From Pomphorhynchus laevis (Eukaryota > Acanthocephala > Palaeacanthocephala > Echinorhynchida > Pomphorhynchidae), in contig WNNJ02003018.1 of the NCBI GenBank assembly GCA_012934845.2, forward strand, positions 1 through 64,000: DNA of 64,000 bases, written 5' to 3'. This document shows positions 44,406 through 55,900 of this stretch, in pieces. A program made the translations under genes and the position numbers. Under the pieces are notes generated by a model. That model saw only the letters and a list, made by a program, of their open reading frames with translations. It ran no database searches and was not told the origin of the DNA. How positions within the stretch are numbered: the first letter of the stretch is position 1; each line of letters starts with the position of its first letter.

Positions 44406-47379
44406 GAGAGCACATATCGTGCTTGGACAGCGATGCGTCCAAGCATCGCTGTCCAAGCACGCTGTCATACTTGGCAGCATGCTTGGCACGCTGCCAAGCA
44501 TCGCTGTCATATTCAACGACCAAGTTCATTCAATAGATTCCTTATCTACATTTCGAAACAACGATGCAACAGCACGGGCAAGGGCAGTAAGTAATATAAC
44601 GACACCCAGTATTTCTATTGAATACATATATTATAAGGTATGTAATTGGCGCCCCAACCTCATGCAACTTCCTATATGTACGGCGAGTAACGAATTTATA
44701 GATATTCTTTCTTCTTATTACAATTTAATAGCAAATGACAAAGATGATGGCCAAATCTCATTGATGAAAGCAACGGTTTTCTCACAGTGTATCCTTCAAA
44801 AAATCCCAACGCGTAAGATCTCTTACACTAGAAAGACCATTGAACGTCGTTTAAAGAGTTGGAAAGCGGAAGACTTTATAAGTGTATATGAAGAAGCATT
44901 GATGTTGCAGACAACATCCCATTGCAATGTGAAAACTAAGAAGATTGATTGGCATAAAAACTACATTCGGCTAATGGAGAATGGATGTGTAGCTTCAGCA
45001 ACCAGACTTCTAGAATTTAAAGACGATTCACCCATTCTTTCTCCCGATTCGAAAGTTGGTACAAATACTGTAATAGAGAAGCTAGCAGAATTACACCCTT
45101 ACCCTGCTGAAATAGATCAGAGTGCTATTCTATCGGATTTTGTTGAGGGAGTAACTAGTCATCATCCAGTCATATTTTATTCTATAGATGCAGACGAAAT
45201 CATTGCAGCAGCAAGGAGAACTCAAGGTGGCGCTGGACCTTCAGGCTTAAATGCAATAATGTGGAAGAGAATGTTAACTGGATTCGGTATCCACTCTAAG
45301 AAGTTGGCAACATCACTAGCGGAATTTGCAATACGATTAGCTTCGGAGCATATCAATCCTAACAGTTTGCGTGCGTTTGTAGCGAGTAGACTTATAGCTT
45401 TAAAAAAGACTGCAGGTATACGACCAATTGGCGTGGGACAAGTGGAACGACGGATAATTAGCAAAGTCGTTTTAGGAAAAATTAGAGGACATATTCAGGA
45501 TGTAATGGGAACTGTGCAATTGTGCGCATCACAGAGAAGCGGAATAGAATTCGCTGTTCATTCCTTATCAGATTCCTTTCACTCTCGGGTTGACTTTGGC
45601 TTACTGGCCGTGGATGCAACAAACGCTTTTAATTCCGTAAATCGACGTCTAACATTAGCAAACATAAAATTCATTTGTCCGTCTCTTGAAACAATACTAG
45701 TGAACTTATACATAAAATCATCAACAATGTTTACTGGTAGTGATCCGATATTTTCAAAAGAGGGTTTCACTCAAGGTGACCCTTTGGCCATGGCTGCATT
45801 TGCCGTTTCGACTCTACCACTCATCCTTCATATTCAAAAATGTTTACCATCCGTGATTCAACGATGGTACGCAGACGATGCAAATTTTGTCGGTCCTAGC
45901 GATGATTTATATAAAGCCTGGGATATACTAAAAACAATAGGCCCAAAATTTGGCTATTATGTTAATCCACTAAAGACACAGCTGCTAATACACAAGGAAC
46001 ATGAATTCGACACTAGCAACTTCTCTGACTGTAAAATAAGTGAGCGTGCTATCGAAGTACTCGGAACTCCCATTGGAGCAGAAGCTGATGTTTTGGATAT
46101 TATAAAAACCAGGGTAACATCCTGGGCATCCACACTTGAAAGATTAGTTGAAGTTAGTAAAATTGATAGACAAACTGCTTATTCCGGGTTAATACACTCT
46201 GTGCAATGGAAATGGATATATACTTACAGAACAGTACCAATGTGCACGGATGTCACTAGATGTCTTAAAAACCTATTGTATAGCGGTTTTATTGAGTCAA
46301 TCACACAAGCGAAAATTGAACAAGCACATAAAGAATTATTAACTCTACCGTTCAAGTTAGGGGGCATTGGGTTAGTTGATCCGGAATACATCGCTGACTT
46401 GGAGTACGATTATTCTCGTAGAATGTACGAAACCTATCGAGACGGATATACGGGAGAAAACCTGAGGGATGTTCAAACTCAAACAGCTAGAAATATTTCA
46501 TACATGAGATTAAATGTAGCCAAATCGAGGAAAGAATTAATACTAAAATCTCTACCATCGGATTACTTTAAGATATTGGCACATGCTAGTTACAAGGGAG
46601 CTTCATCGTGGCTATCTTCCCTACCTCTACGTCACGAGGGGTTTCGGCTTACAAACAATGAGTTTAGCGATGCATTAGCAGGTCGCTATGGATGGTCTTT
46701 GCGAGCATTAGAAAATAAAAAATGCATATGTTCTTCAGAAATGACTATCAATCATGCATTTTCGTGCAAGACCGGAGCGCTACCATCTATCAGGCATAAT
46801 GAAGTAAGGGATATATTTTCTCATCTCTTAAGCGGGATATGCAGTGGCGTGGAGGTTGAACCAGTATTAGCAACCGTTCCATCTGATTATCGTTTTAACA
46901 ACAATAGCACAAGCATATCGAAAGAAGCGCGTCTGGATGTTGTATGTAGTGGACTATTCGGAAGCCGGTTTGAGCGGACATTTTTGGATGTCGCAATATT
47001 TAATGTACATGCTCCCTCTAACTCCCGAACTGAGTGTAAGGCTGACTTTGAATACCATGAAAAACGAAAAATTTCGAAGTATGGAGAGCGAATTTTAAGT
47101 TTAGAACAGGCGCATTTCAGTCCGTTAATTTTTTCGTCTTCAGGAGGATCAAGTCAGGAATCGAATAGGATAATGAAGCAAATAGCGTCAAAATTAAGCT
47201 CAAAACGCGAACTCCCATATCCTCAAATAATAAAAAATATACGAGAGAAAATTTCATTTGCCTTAGCTCGTGCTGCATCTGCCTGTTTAAGAGCGCCACG
47301 CTCTACATATGGAAAACCTATTCACGATCATTTTCGATCAACAGAAGAGATGTCACGAAAGCCGGAAGATTCGAATTAA
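44281..47379 (+). CDS. RLE-LINE R7 protein fused to the R6 tail, open 1032 codons
   Basis: One uninterrupted frame. Codons 1-45 are the end of the R6 nuclease region (ISDMRGKLSICLARLA). A foldback junction follows, then R7 proper from about codon 80. Linker IDWHKNYIRLMENGCVASAT; RT from TQGGAGPSGLNAIMWKRML (about 315-333); VDATNAFNSVNR; FTQGDPLAMAAFAVS (about 495); RWYADDANFVG (about 528); zinc finger CICSSEMTINHAFSCKTGAL and RHNEVRD (about 814-843); nuclease ARLDVVCSGL (about 881), ERTFLDVAIFN, KRKISKYGERI (about 927). All expected acidic and basic residues are present. The CXC motif is missing, so it may be inactive in binding or priming. It is the best preserved RLE-LINE ORF here and probably young. 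Confidence 0.85.
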   Translation: MKSIARRIARKSIPYHKVISDMRGKLSICLARLASTSYRASRRAHIVLGQRCVQASLSKHAVILGSMLGTLPSIAVIFNDQVHSIDSLSTFRNNDATARARAVSNITTPSISIEYIYYKVCNWRPNLMQLPICTASNEFIDILSSYYNLIANDKDDGQISLMKATVFSQCILQKIPTRKISYTRKTIERRLKSWKAEDFISVYEEALMLQTTSHCNVKTKKIDWHKNYIRLMENGCVASATRLLEFKDDSPILSPDSKVGTNTVIEKLAELHPYPAEIDQSAILSDFVEGVTSHHPVIFYSIDADEIIAAARRTQGGAGPSGLNAIMWKRMLTGFGIHSKKLATSLAEFAIRLASEHINPNSLRAFVASRLIALKKTAGIRPIGVGQVERRIISKVVLGKIRGHIQDVMGTVQLCASQRSGIEFAVHSLSDSFHSRVDFGLLAVDATNAFNSVNRRLTLANIKFICPSLETILVNLYIKSSTMFTGSDPIFSKEGFTQGDPLAMAAFAVSTLPLILHIQKCLPSVIQRWYADDANFVGPSDDLYKAWDILKTIGPKFGYYVNPLKTQLLIHKEHEFDTSNFSDCKISERAIEVLGTPIGAEADVLDIIKTRVTSWASTLERLVEVSKIDRQTAYSGLIHSVQWKWIYTYRTVPMCTDVTRCLKNLLYSGFIESITQAKIEQAHKELLTLPFKLGGIGLVDPEYIADLEYDYSRRMYETYRDGYTGENLRDVQTQTARNISYMRLNVAKSRKELILKSLPSDYFKILAHASYKGASSWLSSLPLRHEGFRLTNNEFSDALAGRYGWSLRALENKKCICSSEMTINHAFSCKTGALPSIRHNEVRDIFSHLLSGICSGVEVEPVLATVPSDYRFNNNSTSISKEARLDVVCSGLFGSRFERTFLDVAIFNVHAPSNSRTECKADFEYHEKRKISKYGERILSLEQAHFSPLIFSSSGGSSQESNRIMKQIASKLSSKRELPYPQIIKNIREKISFALARAASACLRAPRSTYGKPIHDHFRSTEEMSRKPEDSN
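44419..44515. repeat. Compound foldback at the R6-R7 junction
   Basis: 44419-44436 (GTGCTTGGACAGCGATGC) is the exact reverse complement of 44443-44460. Right after, CTTGGCAGC and GCTGCCAAG form a second hairpin, and GCATCGCTGTC and GCTGTCATA strings repeat directly. All parts are built from one short GC-rich phrase, in a stretch where R6 ends and R7 begins. The reading frame stays open through it. Confidence 0.85.
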
Positions 47380-47485
47380 AGAGAAATAACTTAGCTTATG
47401 ATTGGATTTTTGAATTCTTTAGTTCTTTACTTTTGGACACATTCTTGTATGTTTTACGAAAATAAAAATTTTTCTTTAAAAAAAA
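44500..47485 (+). mobile_element. RLE-LINE copy R7
   Basis: Element lacking only the first about 80 codons. After the stop at 47379 a 100-base 3' UTR ends AAAAATTTTTCTTTAAAAAA, like R5 and R8, and unlike the GGCCCATTTGAGGGAACC type. The next sequence is LINE-B ORF1. Confidence 0.8.
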
Positions 47486-47489
47486 ATAC

Positions 47490-48516
47490 ATACCAAAGCC
47501 AAAAGGCTATTCAGGCAGAGTCCAAAAAAAAGAACGTTAACTCAGTTTTACCAGAGCAACCGCGTTTCGTTGTACCTCATTGTGCTGTCTCTCTATCTCA
47601 AGATAGTGCTACTAGTGGAGAGTATGTAACTCTTGAATTGAAATGTACCAATTCAAGTTGCTCTTTGTATACCGTAGTAAAGGTACCCCGTCGTATTTCT
47701 CGAGACTATTTTCACAAAGAATTCTTATGTGGAATATGCTCAGCTAGTCGTATAGCTACACTTGAGCTATCTCTAAACGAGGCTACGTTATCAATATCGT
47801 CCCTTAGTACAAAGTTGTCGAATTTGGAAGAATCTACTAGGTGTGATGAAACCCGGGTAGATAGAACGCAGATGAGCAACCACAGTACAGCTTATAATGT
47901 TTCTGGTCATACTTTTGCTAGTGTAGTTCGCAAAGAGGTAGCTAGAACAGTTCTTGCAACTTCTCGTATCAATATGTCATCGTCAACACCCCTAGAAATC
48001 ATGAGAACATGTGATCAGCTAAGTATGAGAGCTTCAAATGTTATAATAAAAGGATTAGTAGATTCATCAAATGATGAACAGGATGTCAAAGACATTTTGA
48101 ACGAGGCAGGTGTCCAAATAACACCAGACTGCAAAATTAAAACCCGCCGTTTCTCGACAACTCGCAAAGATATTCCTGCCTGGTTATTTGTTACATTAAA
48201 TGAAGACACAGTTCGTTGTATCCTAGATAGGCGTCATAATTTAAGATATAGTGTCCGGTTCCGGAATGTGTTTGTTAATCCTGATCTATCTCCTCCAGAA
48301 AAAGAGGCCCATAAAGTCCTAAGAGATCAACTAAGAGAGAAACGTTTAGCAAATCCGACAATACAGTATGTTATCCGAAACAGTAGGGTAATTCGCAAAT
48401 TTGATAGCACTGATCTGTCTTTATTGAATACCCAACCAAGGAATAGTGATCTTTCTGTTCTTGATGTTGCCACATCACAGGATAATCAGGAAATTTCTAC
48501 TCCTCCAAGTATATGA
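47490..48516 (+). CDS. LINE-B ORF1 protein (second copy)
   Basis: Open frame; sequence upstream of about 47490 belongs to the R7 3' UTR, so the apparent start at 47398 is not native. A Cys motif comes first (LELKCTNSSCSLYTVVKVPR and KEFLCGICSASRI), then a linker with a short coiled-coil-like stretch, then a domain from MRASNVIIKGLVDSSNDEQD through IPAWLFVTLNEDTVR to FRNVFVNPDLSPPEKEAHKV. Members of this class bind element RNA and help integration. No stops in 340 codons. The matching pieces of the first LINE-B copy are at 20.8 and 25.5 kb. Confidence 0.7.
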
Positions 48517-48567
48517 CTACAAGCGACTGTAGCTCCTTGTATACTTAACGCTAAGTATACAGGATCC

Positions 48568-51500
48568 ATGATAATTTTGCTGTTTAATGTTGAAGGACTG
48601 CAGACGCTAATTAATGATGGAATTATTGAATGGTTAGAAAATTTTGATGTTCTTGTTCTGTTAGAAACCTTGGTAACGACAAAATGTTCATTACCGGGAT
48701 TCTATACTTTTGATCTTCCTGCTATAATCGGTAATCGAGGTCGTCCGTATGGAGGGATAATTCTTGCATTCAAACCTACAGTCGAAAGCTGGGTTTGTAA
48801 TCATTCTTTCAACTCTATTGGGGTTGATACTCCCTGTGCTTTTCTGGTTGCTTCGTATTTTAAGCCGTCACTTACGGCAGCAGATATCATTGACGACATT
48901 TCACAGATATTAGATGGAGTCCCGATATCTAAGCCTATAGTCATCGCGGGAGATTTCAATGCCCGATACTCTCTACCTATCTCGGATAAACTTTAGCAAC
49001 TAATTTCTTACTTCGAGTCTATACAACTCAAGCTCGATATCCCTAGCGAAAAATGATCCTATGAATCATGGAACGGTAGAAGCTGTATTGATTTTATTTT
49101 TTCAAACGTTTCTGTCAGGGATACACATTTGGAATTGGCAAGTATATGGTCTTTAGTTCGGAAACACAAGCCGGTGTCATGTCTTTTTGATTGCGTATCT
49201 TCAAAAAGAGAAACTCAGTATATCCGTAAACAAAGTAGAATTATACGATATCCAGCTATCCAAAATAACAATATTATTCGTGCGTTTACACTTTTATTCA
49301 CAGGGAATTTTGAGGAGAGTATGTCCACCCTAATTTCAACTTTATTAGCTGCTTGTGGTTATCGTAATTGCTTGAACAAAGTTAGGCAGGGTACTCAAAG
49401 GCCACTCTGGATGCGTGCCATACAATGGGCTATGATATTCTTAAGTAAGCGTTTTCGTTTTGATATTTCAGTGCGCCGAGAATACGTTTTGCTTCGTCAA
49501 TTCTACACCCATCTAAATGTTATGTGGAGAAAAACTAAATTACATGCAGAGGAACAAAAGTGGATCTATCTTGCGGAAAAAGCTCCGTGGATATTATTAT
49601 ATCGAAATAATTCAGGTACATCTCAGATCTCTTTAAGCGCATGGGTATCTCATTTTTGTAAGACGCTTAAACACTCTCCGTTATTTGATACTCCACTCAA
49701 TCTTTGTGGTATTACACTTTCTTCGATTGATAATGACCCACTGAATCACAGTTTTTCTCATCAAGAAATAGAGATGGCTGTGCAAATAATGAAAACTAAT
49801 AAAGCGTCTGGTCCCGATAATTTTTGTGCAGAACATATTAAGTCAACATTCTCTATTTTAGTGAATTATTGGACATTTCTCTTCAACTCCTTATTACATG
49901 GTGCACCTATCCCAGATTCCTGGCGAACGGGAGTTATCAAAATACTTTATAAAGGTAAAGGTTCAGCAAATGATACTAATTCGTACAGAGGTATTGTCCT
50001 CTTAAATTACTGCTATAAGCTTCTAACATTAGTCATGTCTACCCGTTTAACTTACTGTAGAGGATCATACCTTCCAAACGAACAATTTGGGTTTAAAAAA
50101 ATAAATCGGCTACTGATGCTATTAGAATTGTTAGAGACCGAGTTCAGGACTGCTTCAATCAGCACAGCTCTCTCTATGCGATTTTTATTGATTTTCAAAA
50201 GGCATTTGACTCGGTCAATCGCAATCTTTTATTGGTTAAACTCAATACAAGAATTCATATTAATGGGCGTTTTCTTAATCTTCTTCTTGCCGTGTTACAG
50301 CCGAGTTCTCTACGTATATTCGATGGTCTAAGGTTGTCCTAGTCATTTGTTACTGATAGAGGAGTGCTGCAAGGTGATCCATTAAGCCCATTGCTTTTTT
50401 CCTTCTTTCTGGTAGATTTACCTTCAGTAATAAGTAGTTCTTATCAGACGGTCAGCTCCGTACTGTATGCAGATGATCTCGTCATATTGTCTTCTAATCG
50501 ATATTCCGCTCAACTAGCTTTAGGAGGCCTGGGGATAATGGATCCCACTGCAACTTACACGATGGATTACCTGGCGTCGCAACACATGTGCGATTCATAT
50601 AGCACAACTAGCTTCAAAATGAATTAAAGGTAAATAAAGGAAAATCGAAAATCATCAAATTTAGGAAAGGTGGTCCTCGTTGCCGTGATGACATTCTTAC
50701 AATAGGCGGTGAGTGCCTAGAGTTTTGCACTGCTTATACTTATCTGGGGATTATCCTTACCTCCAGATGGTCATTCTCACGCTATCTGGAACAAAAAACC
50801 TCATAATTAGTTATCGCCACAGCTTGTGCTTCGAATCTCGGATCATTATCTTTTGAAAGTGCACTTCACTATTTTGATGTAATGCTACTGCCAATCATTA
50901 CCTATGGCCTTGTCGCCATTTGGGCCGACTTGCTCGCTAGTAATTTTCGTCAACTTGATCAGTGCAAATGAAGATTTGTAAGCGCGCAGTTGGTATTTCC
51001 TCTCGAACCTCTTCCACTGTTGTTGCCTTTCTGTCACGTTTAGGACAATGCTCTATTGGAATAAAAACACAGCTAGGGTTACCTTGCACATCAAAATTTT
51101 GCCAAAATGTTGAAATGTTCAATATCAAGTTGTCTAGTCTAGATATGGGGTTTAGACTCACTTCAGTCTACACTCAAACGGCATGGAAAGACACACAAAC
51201 AATTAAAAGACCATAAACGTGGCAGGCCTCAATTCACGGCTATCATGATAAGTTTTGCATGATATCTATACCGTGTCATGATAGGTCCCATTTGTGTCGT
51301 TGTCGTTTTCGCAAAGAAGAATGCAGTTCTCTTTTACATTTATTTTCATGCATATACTTGAGCGGCTTATCTTTGAGGGAAGTAGATGTAATGCATCAGT
51401 AATAGGGTATAGTGGTAACTGTTATGCCTTTACGAACCGCTACAATGATGCCTTTCTAAATTAATTGTAGATTAATATAAAACTTGGAAAGCGTTTAAAT

Positions 51501-51655
51501 ATAGCCAATCATTTGGATCATTGGAAATGTCAATATCTTCACGAAACTAACGTCTTTATTTATTTGTGATCTTTTATAGTTTTTTATTTTTTAACATGTT
51601 TCTTTTCTTTCCCTGGCCGAGAGGCAAGCAGGGCAATAATAACACTTCATTATTA
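48568..51655 (+). mobile_element. LINE-B ORF2 (APE endonuclease and RT), second copy, degenerate
   Basis: The endonuclease starts at 48568 (MIILLFNVEGLQTLINDGII), with AGDFNARYS; stops near 48994 and 49054 and the same frame goes on (WNGRSCIDFIFSNVSVRDTH). The RT frame runs to 50331: SGPDNFCAEHIKSTFSILVN, IKILYKGKGS, NSYRGIVLLNYCYKLLTLVM. A frameshift near 50100 leads to FIDFQKAFDSVNR in another frame, then LQGDPLSPLLFSFFLVDLPS and VLYADDLVILS (catalytic). A 94-base foreign insert sits at 50513-50614. The rest (YTYLGIILTS and so on) reaches about 51400; the 3' end is ATTATTATTATT at 51650, where R8 begins. The clade is not assigned. Confidence 0.75.
50513..50614 (+). mobile_element. Tiny RLE-LINE fragment in LINE-B with 8-base flanking repeat
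   Basis: From 50515 (TAGCTTTAGGAGGCCTGGGG) to 50606 the sequence equals 55309-55400 of R9 with about one change. ACTAGCTT occurs at 50513-50520 and again at 50607-50614, so it looks like a target duplication overlapping microhomology. The fragment lies right after the YADD motif of LINE-B and comes from inside the R9 coding region, not from a 3' end. Confidence 0.8.
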
Positions 51656-52930
51656 TTATTATTTTGGAAATTCTACGATTCTACGTAGAATTTACGATTC
51701 TACGTAATTTATTTTGGAAATTCTACGCGAAGCAATTGGTGATCGATTTGTTCCAACTTTGTTACGAAGAGATGTTCCCTCTTGTGTGCTTGACTTAAAA
51801 AAAGATTTATTTTAACGTGGCAAATGCGTGCCAGCGCACGCTGGCACGCATTTTCTTTACCTATCAGAAATGGTGGATTAGGAATCGAGCGACTCGAACA
51901 TACCGAACATCAGTTCGAATGGTCCAGAAAATTATGTGAATGTTATCTTACAGACGTAACCGGTGATATTCTGCGCACAACACAAAAGGAATTATTGAGG
52001 AGAATTCGAAGTTATCGAGATCGCCTGAATAATGAGCGAATGGAATACATACTAGAAAAAGTTCCAAGTCGTACTGCAAACGCAATTAAGTTTGCAAGTG
52101 AACACAGACCACCCGTTTGGCTTAGTTCAATTCCACTTGCAGTGGATAAGTTTCACCTTACAGGTGATGAGTTCAGAGATGCTGTTTCTCTACGATACAA
52201 TTGGGACCCACCAGATGTACCAAATGGCAAATGCTTTTGCGGACAAGGCGGAACATTATCACACATGTTATCTTGTAAGATTGGTGCTTCAACAATCATC
52301 AGATATAATGCAATCATAGACATTATCTCATATGAGCTCACAAAGGTTTGTCATGCTGTGAAAACAGAACCACGATTGAAACCGTTAAATAATACTGTTG
52401 AGTTTGAGAATGAAAATACTTGCAGAGAGAATGATGCGCGTGCCGATGTTGCCTGCAAATGGTTTTTTCAATCACGGTTTGAGCGGACGTTTATCGACGT
52501 CGTGGTATTTAATCATCTTGCTCCATCGTGTTCAAAATCTGCCAAAGCAGCATTTCAATACCATGAATCCCGAAAGCGCACCAAATACGGAGAAAGAATA
52601 ACCGCAGTAGAAAGGGGAATTTTTTTACCCGCAGTTTTTTCGGTTTCCGGTAGTATGGGTCAAGATGCCGATAGAATTTTAAAATATATTGCTAAATTGC
52701 AAAATGTACGAACCGGCCGTGAGTACGCTGATGTTATATGCCAATTGAGAAGAAAGATTGGATTCGCCTTGGTACAGGCAGCTTCTCAAGCAATAATGGG
52801 TAGTCGCTCCACAAAAGGCAATCCCTATCATTTGAATGGATACAAATAAAGAACTCAATGACAATAACTAAAACTTTTAATAAGATTTGCTGTATTTTAT
52901 GAAAATAAATTTTCTTTGCTTAAAAAAATT
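51656..52930 (+). mobile_element. RLE-LINE copy R8, 5'-truncated, C-terminal half open
   Basis: It starts at the ATT tail of LINE-B. ATTTTGGAAATTCTACG occurs at 51661 and again at 51711. Coding begins LREAIGDRFVPTLLRRDVPS, then a foldback with LINE-A sequence, then an open frame to 52849: IRNGGLGIERLEHTEHQFEW, a zinc finger CFCGQGGTLSHMLSCKIGAS, RYNAIIDIISYEL (RHN changed to RYN), ARADVACKWF (RLD changed to RAD), ERTFIDVVVFN, RKRTKYGERI. 3' UTR of the TTTCTTTGCTTAAAAAAATT type. It lacks RT. Confidence 0.8.
51822..51853. repeat. Foldback of the LINE-A terminus inside R8
   Basis: 51822-51836 (AAATGCGTGCCAGCG) pairs exactly with 51839-51853. The left arm plus the preceding TTTTAACGTGGC is the minus-strand LINE-A 3' end. 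So about 48 bases of LINE-A terminus were inserted in R8 and partly copied back. Confidence 0.8.
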
Positions 52931-55900
52931 ATTTTGGAAATTCTTAGCTGCTAACTAACAACTACTTACACAAATTACATTTGAACTTTCTTGGCTGCTT
53001 AATATACTACTTACACAAATTACACAAATTACAAAGAATCAACAAGAGGATGACCCCATATCCGATGCAGACCAAAAATTTGTGATAGCTGCTAACTAAC
53101 AACTACTTACACAAATTACAATTACAACATCTTACACTTAAACATACAAGTAAACAACAAGTTTACTTACAACAAGTACTTACAAGTTTACAATTGTTAA
53201 TCGTTCGATTATGGTGCGAGGAAAACCTTCAAATCAGTCTCTATGATGCACATGTAATGGACCAGCAGCTGTTTGTAGAGGATGCAAATGCGCAAAGGCC
53301 GGACGATCATGCATGAACTGTCGAGCGACAAATTGTCTCTTTAAGCGGAAACCAGCCAGTACTGAACTCACACACGAATCTATGGGACGTGACGATCTTA
53401 ATGCCTGTGCGACACTCACGAATCCGTTACAGCCGTTTACAACGACCCAAGCCTTTCTAGACGACATCAATGGTGAACCGCGTCCACATTGCACTTCGGT
53501 AAATCAGCCAACTGGTATTAATATGGATACTCTTAGGACTGCCTCGGCACATCAGCAAATTGAAATGATTTACGAGACTGTAATTCACTGGACACCAAGG
53601 ACATTAGAATTGCCAAAATGCAATACCAGCAAAGAGTTTATTGAACTCATGGGTAAACTTTACTTGAGTGCAGCTGAGGATAACCATACTTCGAAACCTG
53701 ACCCATTAAAAGCAGCCACTGTACTGGCGAAATGCATTCTATACCCAATCGACTCAAGAAAAGTGGCCGCCATTCGAAAAACCCTAGAACGACGAATCGC
53801 CCTCTGGAAAAAAGGTGAAATAATGACGTTGTTCGAAGAGGTAGAGACTTTACATACCCGCCAGCAATTTGAAACGCAGCACCTGCGAAAAAAAAACAAG
53901 ACTGGAAAAAACGATATTGTAAACTCGTCGCCAAAGGGAAGTTGTCTACATCAACGTTATTGCTCATGGAAAATGAATCTTGCGGACCACTGTCGCCGGA
54001 TGTAAAAATTGGAAACCGTTCAGTCAAAGAAATACTGGAAGAGCTCCATCCACACCCCGCAGAAATGTCTGAAACTGCCCTTTTGAAGGAAACGTTGAAA
54101 GATGCCTTACCCCATCACCCCACTATGTTTCTAGCTATTACCGGAAAAGATATTGTGCGTTCAGCTTGCTCAACAAACGGATCGGCTGGTCCGTCCGGAT
54201 TAGACGCCTTGTCATGGCGACGTATGCTGACCGTGTTTGGGACCCAGTCAAATAATCTAGCGGAAGCCCTTGCTGCCCTAGCGATCTCCGTGGCCTCTCG
54301 ACAGATGACAACCGGCAGTCTTCAGGCATTTGTTGCGTGCAGGCTGATAGCGATTCCTAAAAAATTAGATGGAGTACGACCTATCGGAGTGGCGAATGTT
54401 GACCGCCGCATCATCTCCCGTGCGATACTTCAATACGTCAAACCGGATCTACAGAAATTTGCTGATACGTTGCAACTGTGTGCGTCACAACGTAATGGGA
54501 TCGAATTCGCCATTCACTCACTACGAAAGGAATTCGCTTCACGTCCAGACAATGATTTACTATGCGTAGATGCAAGCAACGCATTCAACAGACTAAACCG
54601 AATGGTAGCAAAGAAAAACATGGATCGTATATGTCCAGCCTTCGTACAGGCCTTCGTAAATGTCTACTCCGTGGACGCCCAGCTCGTACTTGAAGACGAT
54701 TTGATATATTCACGAGAAGGTGTGACGCATGGCGATCCATTCTCGATGGCAGCCTTTGCTATGGCATCAATTCCCCTTATTCGTACAATTGCATCACGAT
54801 GTCCAGGGATCACCCAAAGATGGTTTGCAGACGATGCAAATTTTATCGGACCACCCCATCTCTTAAAAAATTTATGGAATATTCTGCTGAAAATAGGCCC
54901 TGAATTCGGATACTACGTCAACCCGTCTAAATCCACTCTACTCTTACATAATCTGACAAGCTCAATTACGGATGCCTTTCCAAGCATCAAAATCAGTGAT
55001 AATGGCGTCAATGTACTTGGTTCTGCTATTGGCAACGATAACTATATTTCATGCTTTGTCAATCATAAGATTGACGGCGCTCTCAAGATGGTTAAGAAGC
55101 TTACCGAAGTGTGTCTGTCAGATCCACACATGGCGTACATTGGTCTCACCAAGTCTGTTCAATGGAAATGGTCGTTTCTTCTAAGAACAACAAACTGTAG
55201 TGAGAATCAGATACATCCGCTCCATGCAGCTATAGTGGATAGGCTCATTCCGGCACTTACTCAGAAACAGCTCAACGAGTCACTGAAGATTGTACTAACC
55301 AGCCCGTTAGCTTTAGGAGGCCTGGGGATAATGGATCCCACTGCAACTTACACGATGGATTACCTGGCTTCGCAACACATGTGCGATTCATATAGCACAG
55401 GCTTGGAAGACGGCCAATTAAGAGCAAACCAACAACAAATCAGTTTGTCGATCGCAAAGGAGAAATTATGCGTCCTTAGTAATCGCATTACGCAAGCACT
55501 GATCGATCTGCCTGAGTCTACGCAGCAAGCTCTGGCTCATGCAAAAATGCCCGGTGCCTTGACATGGCTATCTTCAATGCATGTCGAAAAGGATTATTTC
55601 GCGTTGTCACTTACCGAGTTTACAGACTGCATTGCTGTCAGATACAACTGGGATCCGCCGAATCTTCCTCAATTCTGTGTCTGTAGCGAGAAAGCTACCG
55701 CCTCACACCTAGTGTCATGTAAACGTGGCGGGTTTCAAATTGCACGCCACGACGCTGTCAGAGACGTTTTGGCGAAAGAATTAACGTCTGTCTGCCGTGG
55801 TGTAGGTGTCGAACCGGTGTTAGAGTCTGTTCCAGATAACGTCCATTTTGATCATCCTTCAACCTCCAGGGAAATGAATGCAAGGCTCGACGTAGTTTGC

